DNA from: JBBTDV01 sp038042605
Lineage (GTDB): Bacteria; Bdellovibrionota; UBA1018
Length of the DNA stretch: 16,809 nt
NCBI GenBank assembly: GCA_964358645.1
Contig: CAYHPW010000052.1
Span: 1 to 16,809, forward strand
Direction of reading: 5' to 3'
In this document: positions 1 through 6,336 of the stretch, one piece after another
Layout of the letters: each line of letters begins with the position of its first letter
How positions within the stretch are numbered: the stretch's first letter is position 1
The notes under the pieces: generated by a model
Seen by the model: only the letters and a program-made list of their open reading frames with translations
Told to the model about the DNA's origin: nothing
Database searches by the model: none
Position numbers and translations under genes: made by a program

Positions 1-1
1 A

Positions 2-880
2 CTAGCGGATGAGTGCATTCAGTGGACCATGAAGGTTATATTAGGTAGACCAGTTATTGACATGAATACAAACATATATGGGCACCCTTTTAGGGCCAAT
101 TTTGCAAGACTATTACCTTGGATAGAGAAGTCAAATAAGCCATTTACGATCGTAATGCCTGGTCTGCCAAGAACTGGTAAAACAAGCATCCTTCGTGCAC
201 TGGTAGATTACTGGGCTAAAAAAAATGGAATTACACTTAGTATAGACTTTCAGGACGGGCAACCTAAAGAGCTTATGATTAAGCTTAAAAGTAGCATCAC
301 ATCGATGCAAAGGAATTTAGGCGATGACGTAGTTATGACAAGGCTTTTAAATAAATGGCTTAATATGGTGGAAACCGAAACTGATTTTTTCGTTGCCTTG
401 GACCGACTGAATTTATTGGCGAAAGAAGAGAATAAGGAGTTACTTCTTCTCTTTGATGAGACAACAGTAATTATGGGAAAAGAGTGGGGGGGCGAGTTCC
501 ATAAAAAATTATTTGCTCATAACAAGGCCAGTAAGGTGATTTCATATACTAGCGAAAGCAATGAGTCGCTCGCCAAATTAAAACATGATATTCAGATTGA
601 CGATGCAACAAAGTCTGCAATATTTTTTGAAATCAAGCCAGAATCCCCTGAAAGTGTCAGAGATTTCTTAACCAACATAACCAAAGAAACTGAGGTGAAG
701 TTCACAGAAGATGCCATTGATGAGCTTTACAAAGCATCTGGGGGTTGGCCATTTGAATTGAGTCTCATCGTACATAGACTTCCAATAGACGTGAAACTGA
801 TCGAAAGCAAACACGTCAAAACAGCTTTAAAAGACGTTCAATATGATAATAGGTCGTATAAATTCCGTAGCATTCCGTAG
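2..880 (+). CDS. Archaeal-type P-loop ATPase, 5' end cut by window edge
   Basis: The frame is open to the left edge, so the gene probably begins outside the window. The first internal ATG is at 29 and has no Shine-Dalgarno sequence. Counting from that ATG (283 residues), Walker A is GLPRTGKT at 45-52 and Walker B is LLLLFDE at 138-144. A GGWPFEL segment near 239 resembles the 'tGGhP' signature that follows the sensor region in archaeal-type ATPases (PF01637-like). These are P-loop NTPases often found in regulatory or defence proteins; which role applies here is not visible. No signal peptide or membrane segment is present, so it is probably cytoplasmic. Codons are clearly more A/T-rich than those of the metabolic genes to the right, which suggests recent acquisition. 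The stop lies inside a 10-base tandem duplication (862-881). The ATPase fold is fairly sure; the function is unknown. Confidence 0.72.
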   Translation, partial: LADECIQWTMKVILGRPVIDMNTNIYGHPFRANFARLLPWIEKSNKPFTIVMPGLPRTGKTSILRALVDYWAKKNGITLSIDFQDGQPKELMIKLKSSITSMQRNLGDDVVMTRLLNKWLNMVETETDFFVALDRLNLLAKEENKELLLLFDETTVIMGKEWGGEFHKKLFAHNKASKVISYTSESNESLAKLKHDIQIDDATKSAIFFEIKPESPESVRDFLTNITKETEVKFTEDAIDELYKASGGWPFELSLIVHRLPIDVKLIESKHVKTALKDVQYDNRSYKFRSIP

Positions 881-881
881 C
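862..881. repeat. 10-bp tandem duplication at the ATPase 3' end
   Basis: ATTCCGTAGC occurs twice in direct tandem (862-871 and 872-881). The second copy carries the stop codon TAG at 878-880. With one copy only, the frame would read on to a TAG at 951-953 and add 23 residues after the shared serine. The repeat is seen directly; that it is a recent duplication is inference. Confidence 0.85.
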
Positions 882-888
882 GCATTCA

Positions 889-903
889 AGAAACATTGTT
901 TCT
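889..903. repeat. Short perfect inverted repeat downstream of the ATPase
   Basis: AGAAACA and TGTTTCT flank one central T, giving a 7-bp perfect palindrome 9 bases after the ATPase stop. No T-run follows, so it is a poor intrinsic terminator and could instead be a binding site. A second short palindrome, GCTCG-TCG-CGAGC, lies at 971-983. Nothing else in 881-1010 looks coding. Confidence 0.35.
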
Positions 904-1010
904 CTGTATCTCCTATTGTTATGGCCACCGTTAGTGCCGCTGGGTTGACATAGCTGCACCATCCACCATCGCTCGTCGCGAGCCGATACCTCGCCATTCC
1001 AGCCACACCC

Positions 1011-1040
1011 TTGAATAAACCAATAAACAACGCATAGTAT
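1011..1040 (+). promoter_or_regulatory. Possible promoter for the exported-protein gene
   Basis: TTGAAT at 1011-1016 and TAGTAT at 1035-1040 are separated by 18 bases, a weak sigma-70-like pair. The region is AT-rich and lies about 100 bases before the gene at 1139. A TATAAA at 1038-1043 is an alternative -10 with less suitable spacing. This is pattern matching only. Confidence 0.25.
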
Positions 1041-1047
1041 AAAAAAC

Positions 1048-1064
1048 TATTGCGCAACGCAATA
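1048..1064. promoter_or_regulatory. Perfect 7-bp inverted repeat, candidate operator
   Basis: TATTGCGCAACGCAATA is a perfect inverted repeat with 7-bp arms and a CAA centre. It sits just downstream of the possible -10 at 1035-1040, where a repressor site would overlap the transcription start. It lies between the ATPase and the exported protein and has no T-run after it. The palindrome is certain; the operator role is inferred. Confidence 0.35.
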
Positions 1065-1138
1065 AGATGTTGTATCAGTCACTTCTGTTGGGGTAGTTTC
1101 TACAGCACACAGAGATGATAATAAGGGGAAAATTAACT

Positions 1139-2443
1139 GTGAAATACCATACATTGTTTACAAAGAAGTTTTTGATCGCACTGCTTGCACTTGTACAGTC
1201 GTTAGCGGTTTTTGCCGCAGAAGCACCGCTTAAAGTTTCATCAGTCTTTGATCTCTCCAGTCGCGCCCATAAGGGCACGTTCTTTGAGCTAATGAGTGAT
1301 AAGTCAAATGGCATCAAGGCTATGTTGGACAAAGATTATGTGACACCAGTGAAAGTCGTAGATGCCAGGACTTTCCGCGAGAGGGCCTCGAACTTCGCGC
1401 ATATCAAGGAGCTTGAGGCGAAGATAAATGGCGGAGCTCGTGGGTTGGATAAGGCAGTTTCGGAAATGGCTGGACAGGCGATTCCAGTAGATAAAATGTA
1501 TGGCACGGTGGTGACGGTTCTTAGGAAAAATGGTCTTTTCGTCTCGACAAATCCTCAAAACCAATCACGGCTTGCAGGAGCATTGGTTCCAGTTATTGCA
1601 ATCGCAAGCGGTAAAGGCGTGCTTGTCCGATTAGACCAAGACACCTACTGCTACAATTACGGATATGCTGTTGGGAGCGGTGGAAGCAATCTTGTAGCAG
1701 ATGAGTTGAACCGTAAGACCGGAAGGAGCTATGGGGCAAGCGCTAGCCGTGGTGCCTACGATCCATCCGACAACGACTATCTGAGGGAACTTGCGAAGTA
1801 TGCGGCGCATGCGGATGAGCGAGAGCTTGAAAGGTTTTATAAAACTGTTTTTGAGATTTTATTGAAGTCGGATTCATCCAGAATCAGAGATCTGAGTGAT
1901 GCAGGACAGACGGTGATTGCTGATTTCATGGCAATCTACATGGCAGAGCTGGATCGTCATCTTATGACTGGTCTTAAAAAGTATGAGTGGGAAAACGCTC
2001 TTACCGAGATCACAATGCTCGCCAGTTTCAGTGCTAGCGAACATGGCGTGACACTTGATCCGCGCGGTGGCCCGAGCAATGATTCTGAGCGAGGTTTGGT
2101 TAACAGTTGCAAGTTAGCCGACAAGGACCGCCTGGTGGGTTTTTTTGGAGTTGGCACGGACGGCTCCGGGCTTGATGGACGCAACAAACAACGTCGCCAC
2201 GCCTTGACACGCAAGCTGGTGGCAGAGCAAAGAAAATTAAACCCTGCTCTTGTTGCAAAGGTTGAAAAGCTGATCGGTTCGCGCTCTGGAGTTGATATAT
2301 ACGATGCGGTCATGAATACGATAAACGATTTCAGGACCCAATCGACCATGAATAAAAACGCTGATCAACTTATTGATGCACTAGTAGAGTTCATGCTCTC
2401 AACACGAGCAACAGCTAGCGATATGAATGTTCTTACTGATTGA
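1139..2443 (+). CDS. Exported protein of unknown function
   Basis: I do not recognise this family. The GTG at 1139 was chosen over the ATG at 1115 because AAGGGG (1123-1128) lies 10 bases upstream and it gives a compact signal peptide: basic start, hydrophobic core at residues 11-23, and cleavage probably after VFA (24-26). The mature protein of about 408 residues has no further membrane segment, so it is periplasmic or secreted. It has only two cysteines, near residues 171 and 324, which could form one disulfide. The N-terminal part contains a glycine-rich segment (around 180-185); the C-terminal half is rich in predicted helix and charged residues. There are no repeats and no recognisable catalytic motif. 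It overlaps the convergent dprA by 11 bases. The gene is clearly real by length and signal peptide; its role is open. Confidence 0.72.
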   Translation: MKYHTLFTKKFLIALLALVQSLAVFAAEAPLKVSSVFDLSSRAHKGTFFELMSDKSNGIKAMLDKDYVTPVKVVDARTFRERASNFAHIKELEAKINGGARGLDKAVSEMAGQAIPVDKMYGTVVTVLRKNGLFVSTNPQNQSRLAGALVPVIAIASGKGVLVRLDQDTYCYNYGYAVGSGGSNLVADELNRKTGRSYGASASRGAYDPSDNDYLRELAKYAAHADERELERFYKTVFEILLKSDSSRIRDLSDAGQTVIADFMAIYMAELDRHLMTGLKKYEWENALTEITMLASFSASEHGVTLDPRGGPSNDSERGLVNSCKLADKDRLVGFFGVGTDGSGLDGRNKQRRHALTRKLVAEQRKLNPALVAKVEKLIGSRSGVDIYDAVMNTINDFRTQSTMNKNADQLIDALVEFMLSTRATASDMNVLTD

Positions 2444-3374
2444 CTGCGGAAAAACTCACGATCGCTGTGCCGTTGCTTATAACTAGTCCGAGGCTTGCCG
2501 CTTCTTGAAAAGCCATGAAGAAGCGCTGTGCGCCCCACCCTGTTGAGATCGCCCACGAAAGTAGATATTCAGCACTTACCCCGCCTTGTTCAATACTATG
2601 TTTTTCGACCACAGTCGCTAGAAGGTTTGCATCGGATGTCGCTGGAGACTTATATTTTCTTTTTTTCTTCCTGCCCAGCGATGAAAATTCAAACCAGACC
2701 GAGCCCAAGCTATGCGCCATCCAGAGCGGAGATGCATGGCCGTCGTCGATAAGTATTTGGTTTCCGGCAAGGGCTTGGTCGCCAGGAAAACATGGCGTAG
2801 CAAAACAATCACGGTGATGTTCTCTTGCCCATTTAGCCGTATTCAAGGCGCCTGACCTGTGGCCCGCCTCCACCACCCATAGTGCGCGTGACCATCCGGC
2901 TATGAGGCGGTTTCGTTTTATGAAGTTGCTTGGGTGTGCGGTGGCGCTTGGTGTGAATTCCGAGATTATTAAGCCATTATTATGTAGGATTTCATCAGCA
3001 AGAAGAGCGTGCTCGGGCGGGTAAATCCTGTCAACGCCGCTTCCAAGTACCGCGATCGTGGGTAATCCTGCATCAAGCGCTGCTCTGTGTGCCGCGCCGT
3101 CAATGCCTCTTGCAAGTCCGGAAATTATCACCAAGTCAGAGCCGGACAGATCACTCAATATTTGCTTTGTAATGCCTATTGATCTTGATTGAGGCCATCG
3201 TGTGCCGACTACAGCCAGAGTGCGCGAAGGTAATTTTGCCAGAAGTTCTAAAGCACGTCCGCTGCCTTTTATAAAAAGCTCTTCTGGTGGGGGCTGAACT
3301 TTCCATAGTTCATTATTGTTTAAGTGGAGGGAAGAATCCCGCGTGAGTTTCAGTGTGCTGAATTTTTGTAACAT
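2433..3374 (-). CDS. dprA: DNA-processing protein DprA/Smf, short N-terminus
   Basis: DprA binds incoming single-stranded DNA and loads RecA during natural transformation, in the cytoplasm. Seen in the 313 residues: VVGTR at 55-59, SGLARGIDGAAH at 85-96, GSGVDRIYPPEH at 111-122, a HPSNFIKRNRLIAG segment at 147-160, EAGHRSGALNTA at 169-180, and the PGDQ...G..LI.DG stretch at 197-212. All are hallmarks of the DprA Rossmann fold. The last 60 or so residues could be the winged-helix domain. The usual N-terminal helical (SAM-like) domain is missing: an in-frame TAA lies directly before the ATG, and only about 50 residues precede the core. No strong Shine-Dalgarno sequence is visible. It lies 190 bases behind the LysM gene on the same strand, not beside topA as in many genomes. 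Confidence 0.9.
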   Translation of the reverse strand: MLQKFSTLKLTRDSSLHLNNNELWKVQPPPEELFIKGSGRALELLAKLPSRTLAVVGTRWPQSRSIGITKQILSDLSGSDLVIISGLARGIDGAAHRAALDAGLPTIAVLGSGVDRIYPPEHALLADEILHNNGLIISEFTPSATAHPSNFIKRNRLIAGWSRALWVVEAGHRSGALNTAKWAREHHRDCFATPCFPGDQALAGNQILIDDGHASPLWMAHSLGSVWFEFSSLGRKKKRKYKSPATSDANLLATVVEKHSIEQGGVSAEYLLSWAISTGWGAQRFFMAFQEAASLGLVISNGTAIVSFSAVNQ

Positions 3375-3449
3375 TTAGACGCCAGGTTTTGCAAAGACTA
3401 GGCCCGGTGGGGGCTGGGGTTAAAATACTTTCGCGAGCATTAGTCATAT

Positions 3450-3501
3450 AAAACTGCAGAAGTTTTGCCGCATAAACCAAGCAGGGTTTAAGCGCATAAA
3501 C
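3450..3501. repeat. Small repeats in the lysM-dprA spacer
   Basis: The 190-base spacer (3375-3564) holds no convincing gene. It contains a perfect inverted repeat, AAAACT-GCAGA-AGTTTT, at 3450-3466, and GCATAAAC twice (3470-3477 and 3494-3501) around an AAACC/GGTTT pair. The first hairpin is too AT-rich to be a strong terminator, so read-through from lysM into dprA remains possible. Confidence 0.3.
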
Positions 3502-3564
3502 AACTCTGAGATGGGAGTGTATAAGTCGGATGGAACCGATATGTTGAGCCAAGATATCTGGAGC

Positions 3565-5187
3565 TTAGTTTGTGGTTTCTGCGGGAGGGGACAAGTCGCC
3601 AGGAGAACTTGGAGGAGAATCTGGAGTAAGTTCCTCAGGCGGTGATCCGCCGTTAGATTCTGTTTCAGCTGGTGGTGCCTCTAAATCAGCTGGCGGAGCT
3701 TCTTCTGGTGGCAGCGGCAATGCTTCGGGTAGTGGCGGCAAAGTTTCATCTGGCGGCGGTGTTCCCTCTGGTGCTGGAATTTCTGCAGGAGGTTCTACTG
3801 GAGGTTCTTCAGTTGCCGGGAGTTCTGATGACGGAGCTTCTTCGGGCGGTGCTTCCTGAAACTCCTCGAGTTGCTCGAGCTCTTTTTTTTCTTCCTCAGA
3901 GGTTTCGCTGCCACCCTCGCCTAGGGATTCCAGCTCCTCCTCGCCAGGCTCAAGTGCCTCAATTGGAGCTTTCTGGAAGCCGCTCTTACGCACATCAGAT
4001 ACATCATTGAGGAGTACCACTGGCGTTTGCTCGCTTATCGTATGCCCACCACTCAGGACTATTGCAGTGGAAAATTCCTTTGAAATCTGGACAGCCATCA
4101 TATCCGCATTGATCATGACATGTGACCGCGTGATGGTCTTACCTGTTGCTGGATCAATATGATGATAAGCTCTGAACACCATCCCTTCTGTCACGCCGTC
4201 GTTCGACCCCAGATCGATGTATACCTGTTTTTGTTGGGATGTCACCGACGTGGAAAATGAGTGGTCCAAGACCACCTCGCCCCTTAAAGGCTTTGGAGCT
4301 GCAATGGGCTTAACTTCTTTAGCCCTCGCAGGTAGCGGGATCAGATATGATCTCCGTGGTATGAAGTGCCGAGTACTCAAAACAGTGCCTATGTACATGC
4401 TGTCGCGTACGCCGGTGATCTTTATGGTACCTAGTATGTAATATGAATAAGCGGTGCGGCCGGATCTGGAAGCTTTGATCTTTGTCGGTCCTTCCGTTAC
4501 CGCGAATACGGTATTTTCCGTTAGCTGTGCGCTGGAATCTATATAGACGTTATCTCCGATCACCAGATTCTCGCTGGGGCTGTGTGATGCAAGGATCGAG
4601 CTTTGGAGTTCGAATTCCTCCGAGCTTACGATGGCCTCAAGGTTGAAGTCCACTGTCGTCTTAAATGTTATTTTGCTCCGCCTGTCGATGCCGTGGGGGT
4701 CAACTTCCGCTGGCATTGCGAACTCGAAAGTCTCCCATCTTTGTTTTGGTAGGCGCTTCCATTCGTCGGAACGTTTTTTTGATAGTTGCTCGATTGTCGC
4801 GTCTTGATATTCATGCGCTTTACGTGGATTGTCTTCAGGCTTCATTATAGCCACCGCTGGCAGGGACGTCCCAGTGCCGGGCATGAATGCTATCAGATTT
4901 TTTGGCTTTATCTGATGGGGGTTCGTGATCGCGTTGTTGTTGAGCGCCCAGATTTTTGGCCAATACCTGCCATCGCCGAAGAGTTTTTTTGAAATGTCAT
5001 AAAGCGTGTCGCCTTTTTGTATCTCGTATTTTTCTTCCATCCTATCGCCGGCAAGCGTCTTCCATTCCTCATCCGGTATGGCACGAAGTTTTTTTGACAT
5101 GACTAAGGTTTCTTGTTCAGGCGAAACCGCGCAGTATCCATATGCCTGGTAAAGCATCGATAATACAAAGAGCGCGGTAAATTTCAT
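3565..5187 (-). CDS. Exported LysM protein with acidic proline-rich tail
   Basis: LysM domains bind peptidoglycan glycan strands. Residues 1-20 look like a signal peptide, probably cleaved after YCA (18-20), so the protein acts in the periplasm. One LysM domain spans about 54-103 (YEIQKGDTLYDIS, then a YWPKIWALN segment and a NPHQIKP segment). Residues about 150-400 look beta-rich, with a segment near 320-390 containing YIDLGSNDGVTEGMVF, a pattern I associate with domains following LysM in deltaproteobacterial envelope proteins (from memory, unchecked). Residues 406-540 form a low-complexity tail of Glu, Pro, Ala and Ser; the last 105 residues contain no lysine or arginine. No amidase or peptidase motif is visible, so it is probably a scaffold or wall-associated protein. 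Its ATG overlaps the upstream lipoprotein stop by 4 bases, suggesting translational coupling. Confidence 0.82.
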   Translation of the reverse strand: MKFTALFVLSMLYQAYGYCAVSPEQETLVMSKKLRAIPDEEWKTLAGDRMEEKYEIQKGDTLYDISKKLFGDGRYWPKIWALNNNAITNPHQIKPKNLIAFMPGTGTSLPAVAIMKPEDNPRKAHEYQDATIEQLSKKRSDEWKRLPKQRWETFEFAMPAEVDPHGIDRRSKITFKTTVDFNLEAIVSSEEFELQSSILASHSPSENLVIGDNVYIDSSAQLTENTVFAVTEGPTKIKASRSGRTAYSYYILGTIKITGVRDSMYIGTVLSTRHFIPRRSYLIPLPARAKEVKPIAAPKPLRGEVVLDHSFSTSVTSQQKQVYIDLGSNDGVTEGMVFRAYHHIDPATGKTITRSHVMINADMMAVQISKEFSTAIVLSGGHTISEQTPVVLLNDVSDVRKSGFQKAPIEALEPGEEELESLGEGGSETSEEEKKELEQLEEFQEAPPEEAPSSELPATEEPPVEPPAEIPAPEGTPPPDETLPPLPEALPLPPEEAPPADLEAPPAETESNGGSPPEELTPDSPPSSPGDLSPPAETTN

Positions 5188-6050
5188 TGCGCTTCTTTCG
5201 TAGTTTCTTTTGGCGTAGTTTCTTTTGGCGTAGTTTCTTTTGGCGTGGTTTCTTTTGGCATAGGCTCTTTTTGCATAGTTTCTGGCAGAGCTGATAGCGG
5301 AGCCGTTGGCGGGGTATCTAGTTTATGCTCAGGCTCGGTTTCCTTCTCTATAGCCATCGCCGGTGACTGCGGAAATACCGAAGTCAATATCTGCCGGTGG
5401 CGCAAAGCTTCGGCCGACATGCCTAATTTTTCCTCCGTTTCAACCATGGAGCCGATCGCGTGGGAAATATGACTGCTTCGATCGTATGACATCAGCACAC
5501 GTTTGAATTCCTGGAGCGCAAGCTTATATTCACCTTGTTTAAAATAAGCGCTTCCCACATGGTATTGCGCGGAACCAGCCAGCGCGTGATCTGGGTATTT
5601 TTCAACAAATGACGAAAATGCCAGCATCGCGTCAGGATAGCGCTTTGCTTGGAACAGGATCATGGCTTTTCTGTAACTTTGAATGGCTTCGTCGTTTATG
5701 AAGCCAGAATCAAGTTCCATATGCTTTGGTGAAACCCCGATGCCAGTGGCTGGGTGTGGAGTGACCTGGGTTATTTTTGGTTTGATAGCATACGAAGAGT
5801 CTTCATCTGGTAGAGTTGGTGAGAAGGCTTTGACCGCGGTGACCTTATCATTCATTGCGTTTAATTTTGTTTCAAGCGAGTCAATTCTTGCGGTCAGGGC
5901 TGAGATTGCCGCGGTTGTCTGCGTGGTATTTTTTGCAGCGTTGTTTATTTCTTCACGCAGGGTATCTTCTTGCGATACCTTCGCGGCTGAACAGCCTACC
6001 ATAATAACGCCAAGCGCAAGGCTCACCATATATTTTTTTTGCAGCAACAT
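5184..6050 (-). CDS. CpoB/YbgF-like TPR lipoprotein
   Basis: CpoB/YbgF proteins are periplasmic coiled-coil plus TPR proteins that link the Tol-Pal machine with peptidoglycan synthesis at division. The ATG at 6050 (288 residues) was preferred to the longer frame from 6149 because it gives a lipoprotein signal: a hydrophobic core, then VGC with the acceptor Cys at 20 (the -3 residue is Met, which is not ideal). Residues about 25-70 are coiled-coil-like. Residues about 105-220 hold two to three TPR-type helices, including the YPDHALAGSAQYHVGSAYF segment typical of this family. The C-terminus carries tandem KETTP repeats (5201-5275). tolB and pal are not in the window, so I give no gene symbol. 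It overlaps the LysM gene by ATGA (5184-5187), which indicates joint expression. Confidence 0.75.
   Translation of the reverse strand: MLLQKKYMVSLALGVIMVGCSAAKVSQEDTLREEINNAAKNTTQTTAAISALTARIDSLETKLNAMNDKVTAVKAFSPTLPDEDSSYAIKPKITQVTPHPATGIGVSPKHMELDSGFINDEAIQSYRKAMILFQAKRYPDAMLAFSSFVEKYPDHALAGSAQYHVGSAYFKQGEYKLALQEFKRVLMSYDRSSHISHAIGSMVETEEKLGMSAEALRHRQILTSVFPQSPAMAIEKETEPEHKLDTPPTAPLSALPETMQKEPMPKETTPKETTPKETTPKETTKEAQ
5201..5275. repeat. 15-bp tandem repeat encoding KETTP units
   Basis: Five consecutive 15-base units lie at 5201, 5216, 5231, 5246 and 5261. The first three are identical (TAGTTTCTTTTGGCG on the plus strand), the fourth differs at two bases and the fifth is more degenerate. 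Read on the minus strand they encode Thr-Pro-Lys-Glu-Thr units at the end of the lipoprotein. The unit length keeps the frame, so copy-number change would alter tail length without breaking the gene. Confidence 0.9.
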
Positions 6051-6054
6051 AATG

Positions 6055-6060
6055 ATTATA
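6055..6060 (-). promoter_or_regulatory. Perfect TATAAT -10 before the lipoprotein gene
   Basis: On the minus strand, TATAAT lies four bases before the ATG at 6050. A start about 7 bases downstream would fall on the initiation codon, consistent with a leaderless message; no Shine-Dalgarno sequence is present. No good -35 is found at 16-18 bases, so this may be chance. Confidence 0.35.
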
Positions 6061-6093
6061 GGATAAGTTGACAGCTGGAATAGAGCAAGAGTT

Positions 6094-6336
6094 GTGGTTA
6101 AAACATTGCCAAAAACAGCGCAGCGCATAAAGTCGATACGGAAAGTCATCCGGGTGCGGACGGAGGATTCAGCTTTCGTGTACTTTATTCTTGAGTCATA
6201 TGAAGGAATAACAAGTTACTCTACGTTGGATTTTCAGCCGGGGGATCCTTATCGTGATTTGGAGCTTAGGATTCCGCCGGATTTTATCGAGGAAACACGA
6301 AATATGTTAAGCCGTCTAGAGATTGGGTTTTTTTAA
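6094..6336 (+). CDS. DUF4911 family small protein
   Basis: This 80-residue cytoplasmic protein starts with GTG at 6094, with only a weak purine-rich ribosome site (TAGAG at 6081-6085). From about residue 20 it matches the DUF4911 pattern as I remember it: a short beta strand (VIRVR), then VYFILESYEGITSYSTLD, then an LELRIPPDF segment leading into a C-terminal helix. The family is a roughly 60-residue domain found mainly in deltaproteobacteria and Firmicutes and has no established function. It is divergent from the lipoprotein gene with 43 bases between, and overlaps the convergent TatT-like gene by 21 bases. Assignment is by pattern memory; a profile search would settle it. Confidence 0.65.
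   Translation: MVKTLPKTAQRIKSIRKVIRVRTEDSAFVYFILESYEGITSYSTLDFQPGDPYRDLELRIPPDFIEETRNMLSRLEIGFF

Noticed and set aside
827..1057. 76-codon minus-strand frame covering the ATPase 3' end and spacer
   Set aside because: It starts with TTG without a ribosome site, overlaps the ATPase end, and has no recognisable domain.
1957..2349. 130-codon minus-strand frame inside the exported-protein gene
   Set aside because: A shadow frame rich in Ser, Arg and Pro with no domain; the plus-strand gene with signal peptide is far better supported.
2..3374. ATPase, exported protein and DprA as a complete defence system
   Set aside because: The ATPase is cut by the window edge, the second protein is secreted, and dprA is on the opposite strand with its own context; no nuclease or other effector is visible.
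3313..3552. 79-codon minus-strand frame across the lysM-dprA spacer
   Set aside because: TTG start, no ribosome site, overlaps the dprA start, and does not resemble the missing DprA N-terminal domain.
3572..4010. Gly/Ser-rich and Leu-rich plus-strand frames opposite the LysM gene tail
   Set aside because: They are mirror images of the Pro/Glu/Ala-rich coding repeat; low complexity keeps other frames open.
6051..6149. Longer N-terminus of the CpoB-like lipoprotein
   Set aside because: It would bury the lipoprotein signal, overlap the divergent DUF4911 gene and has no ribosome site.
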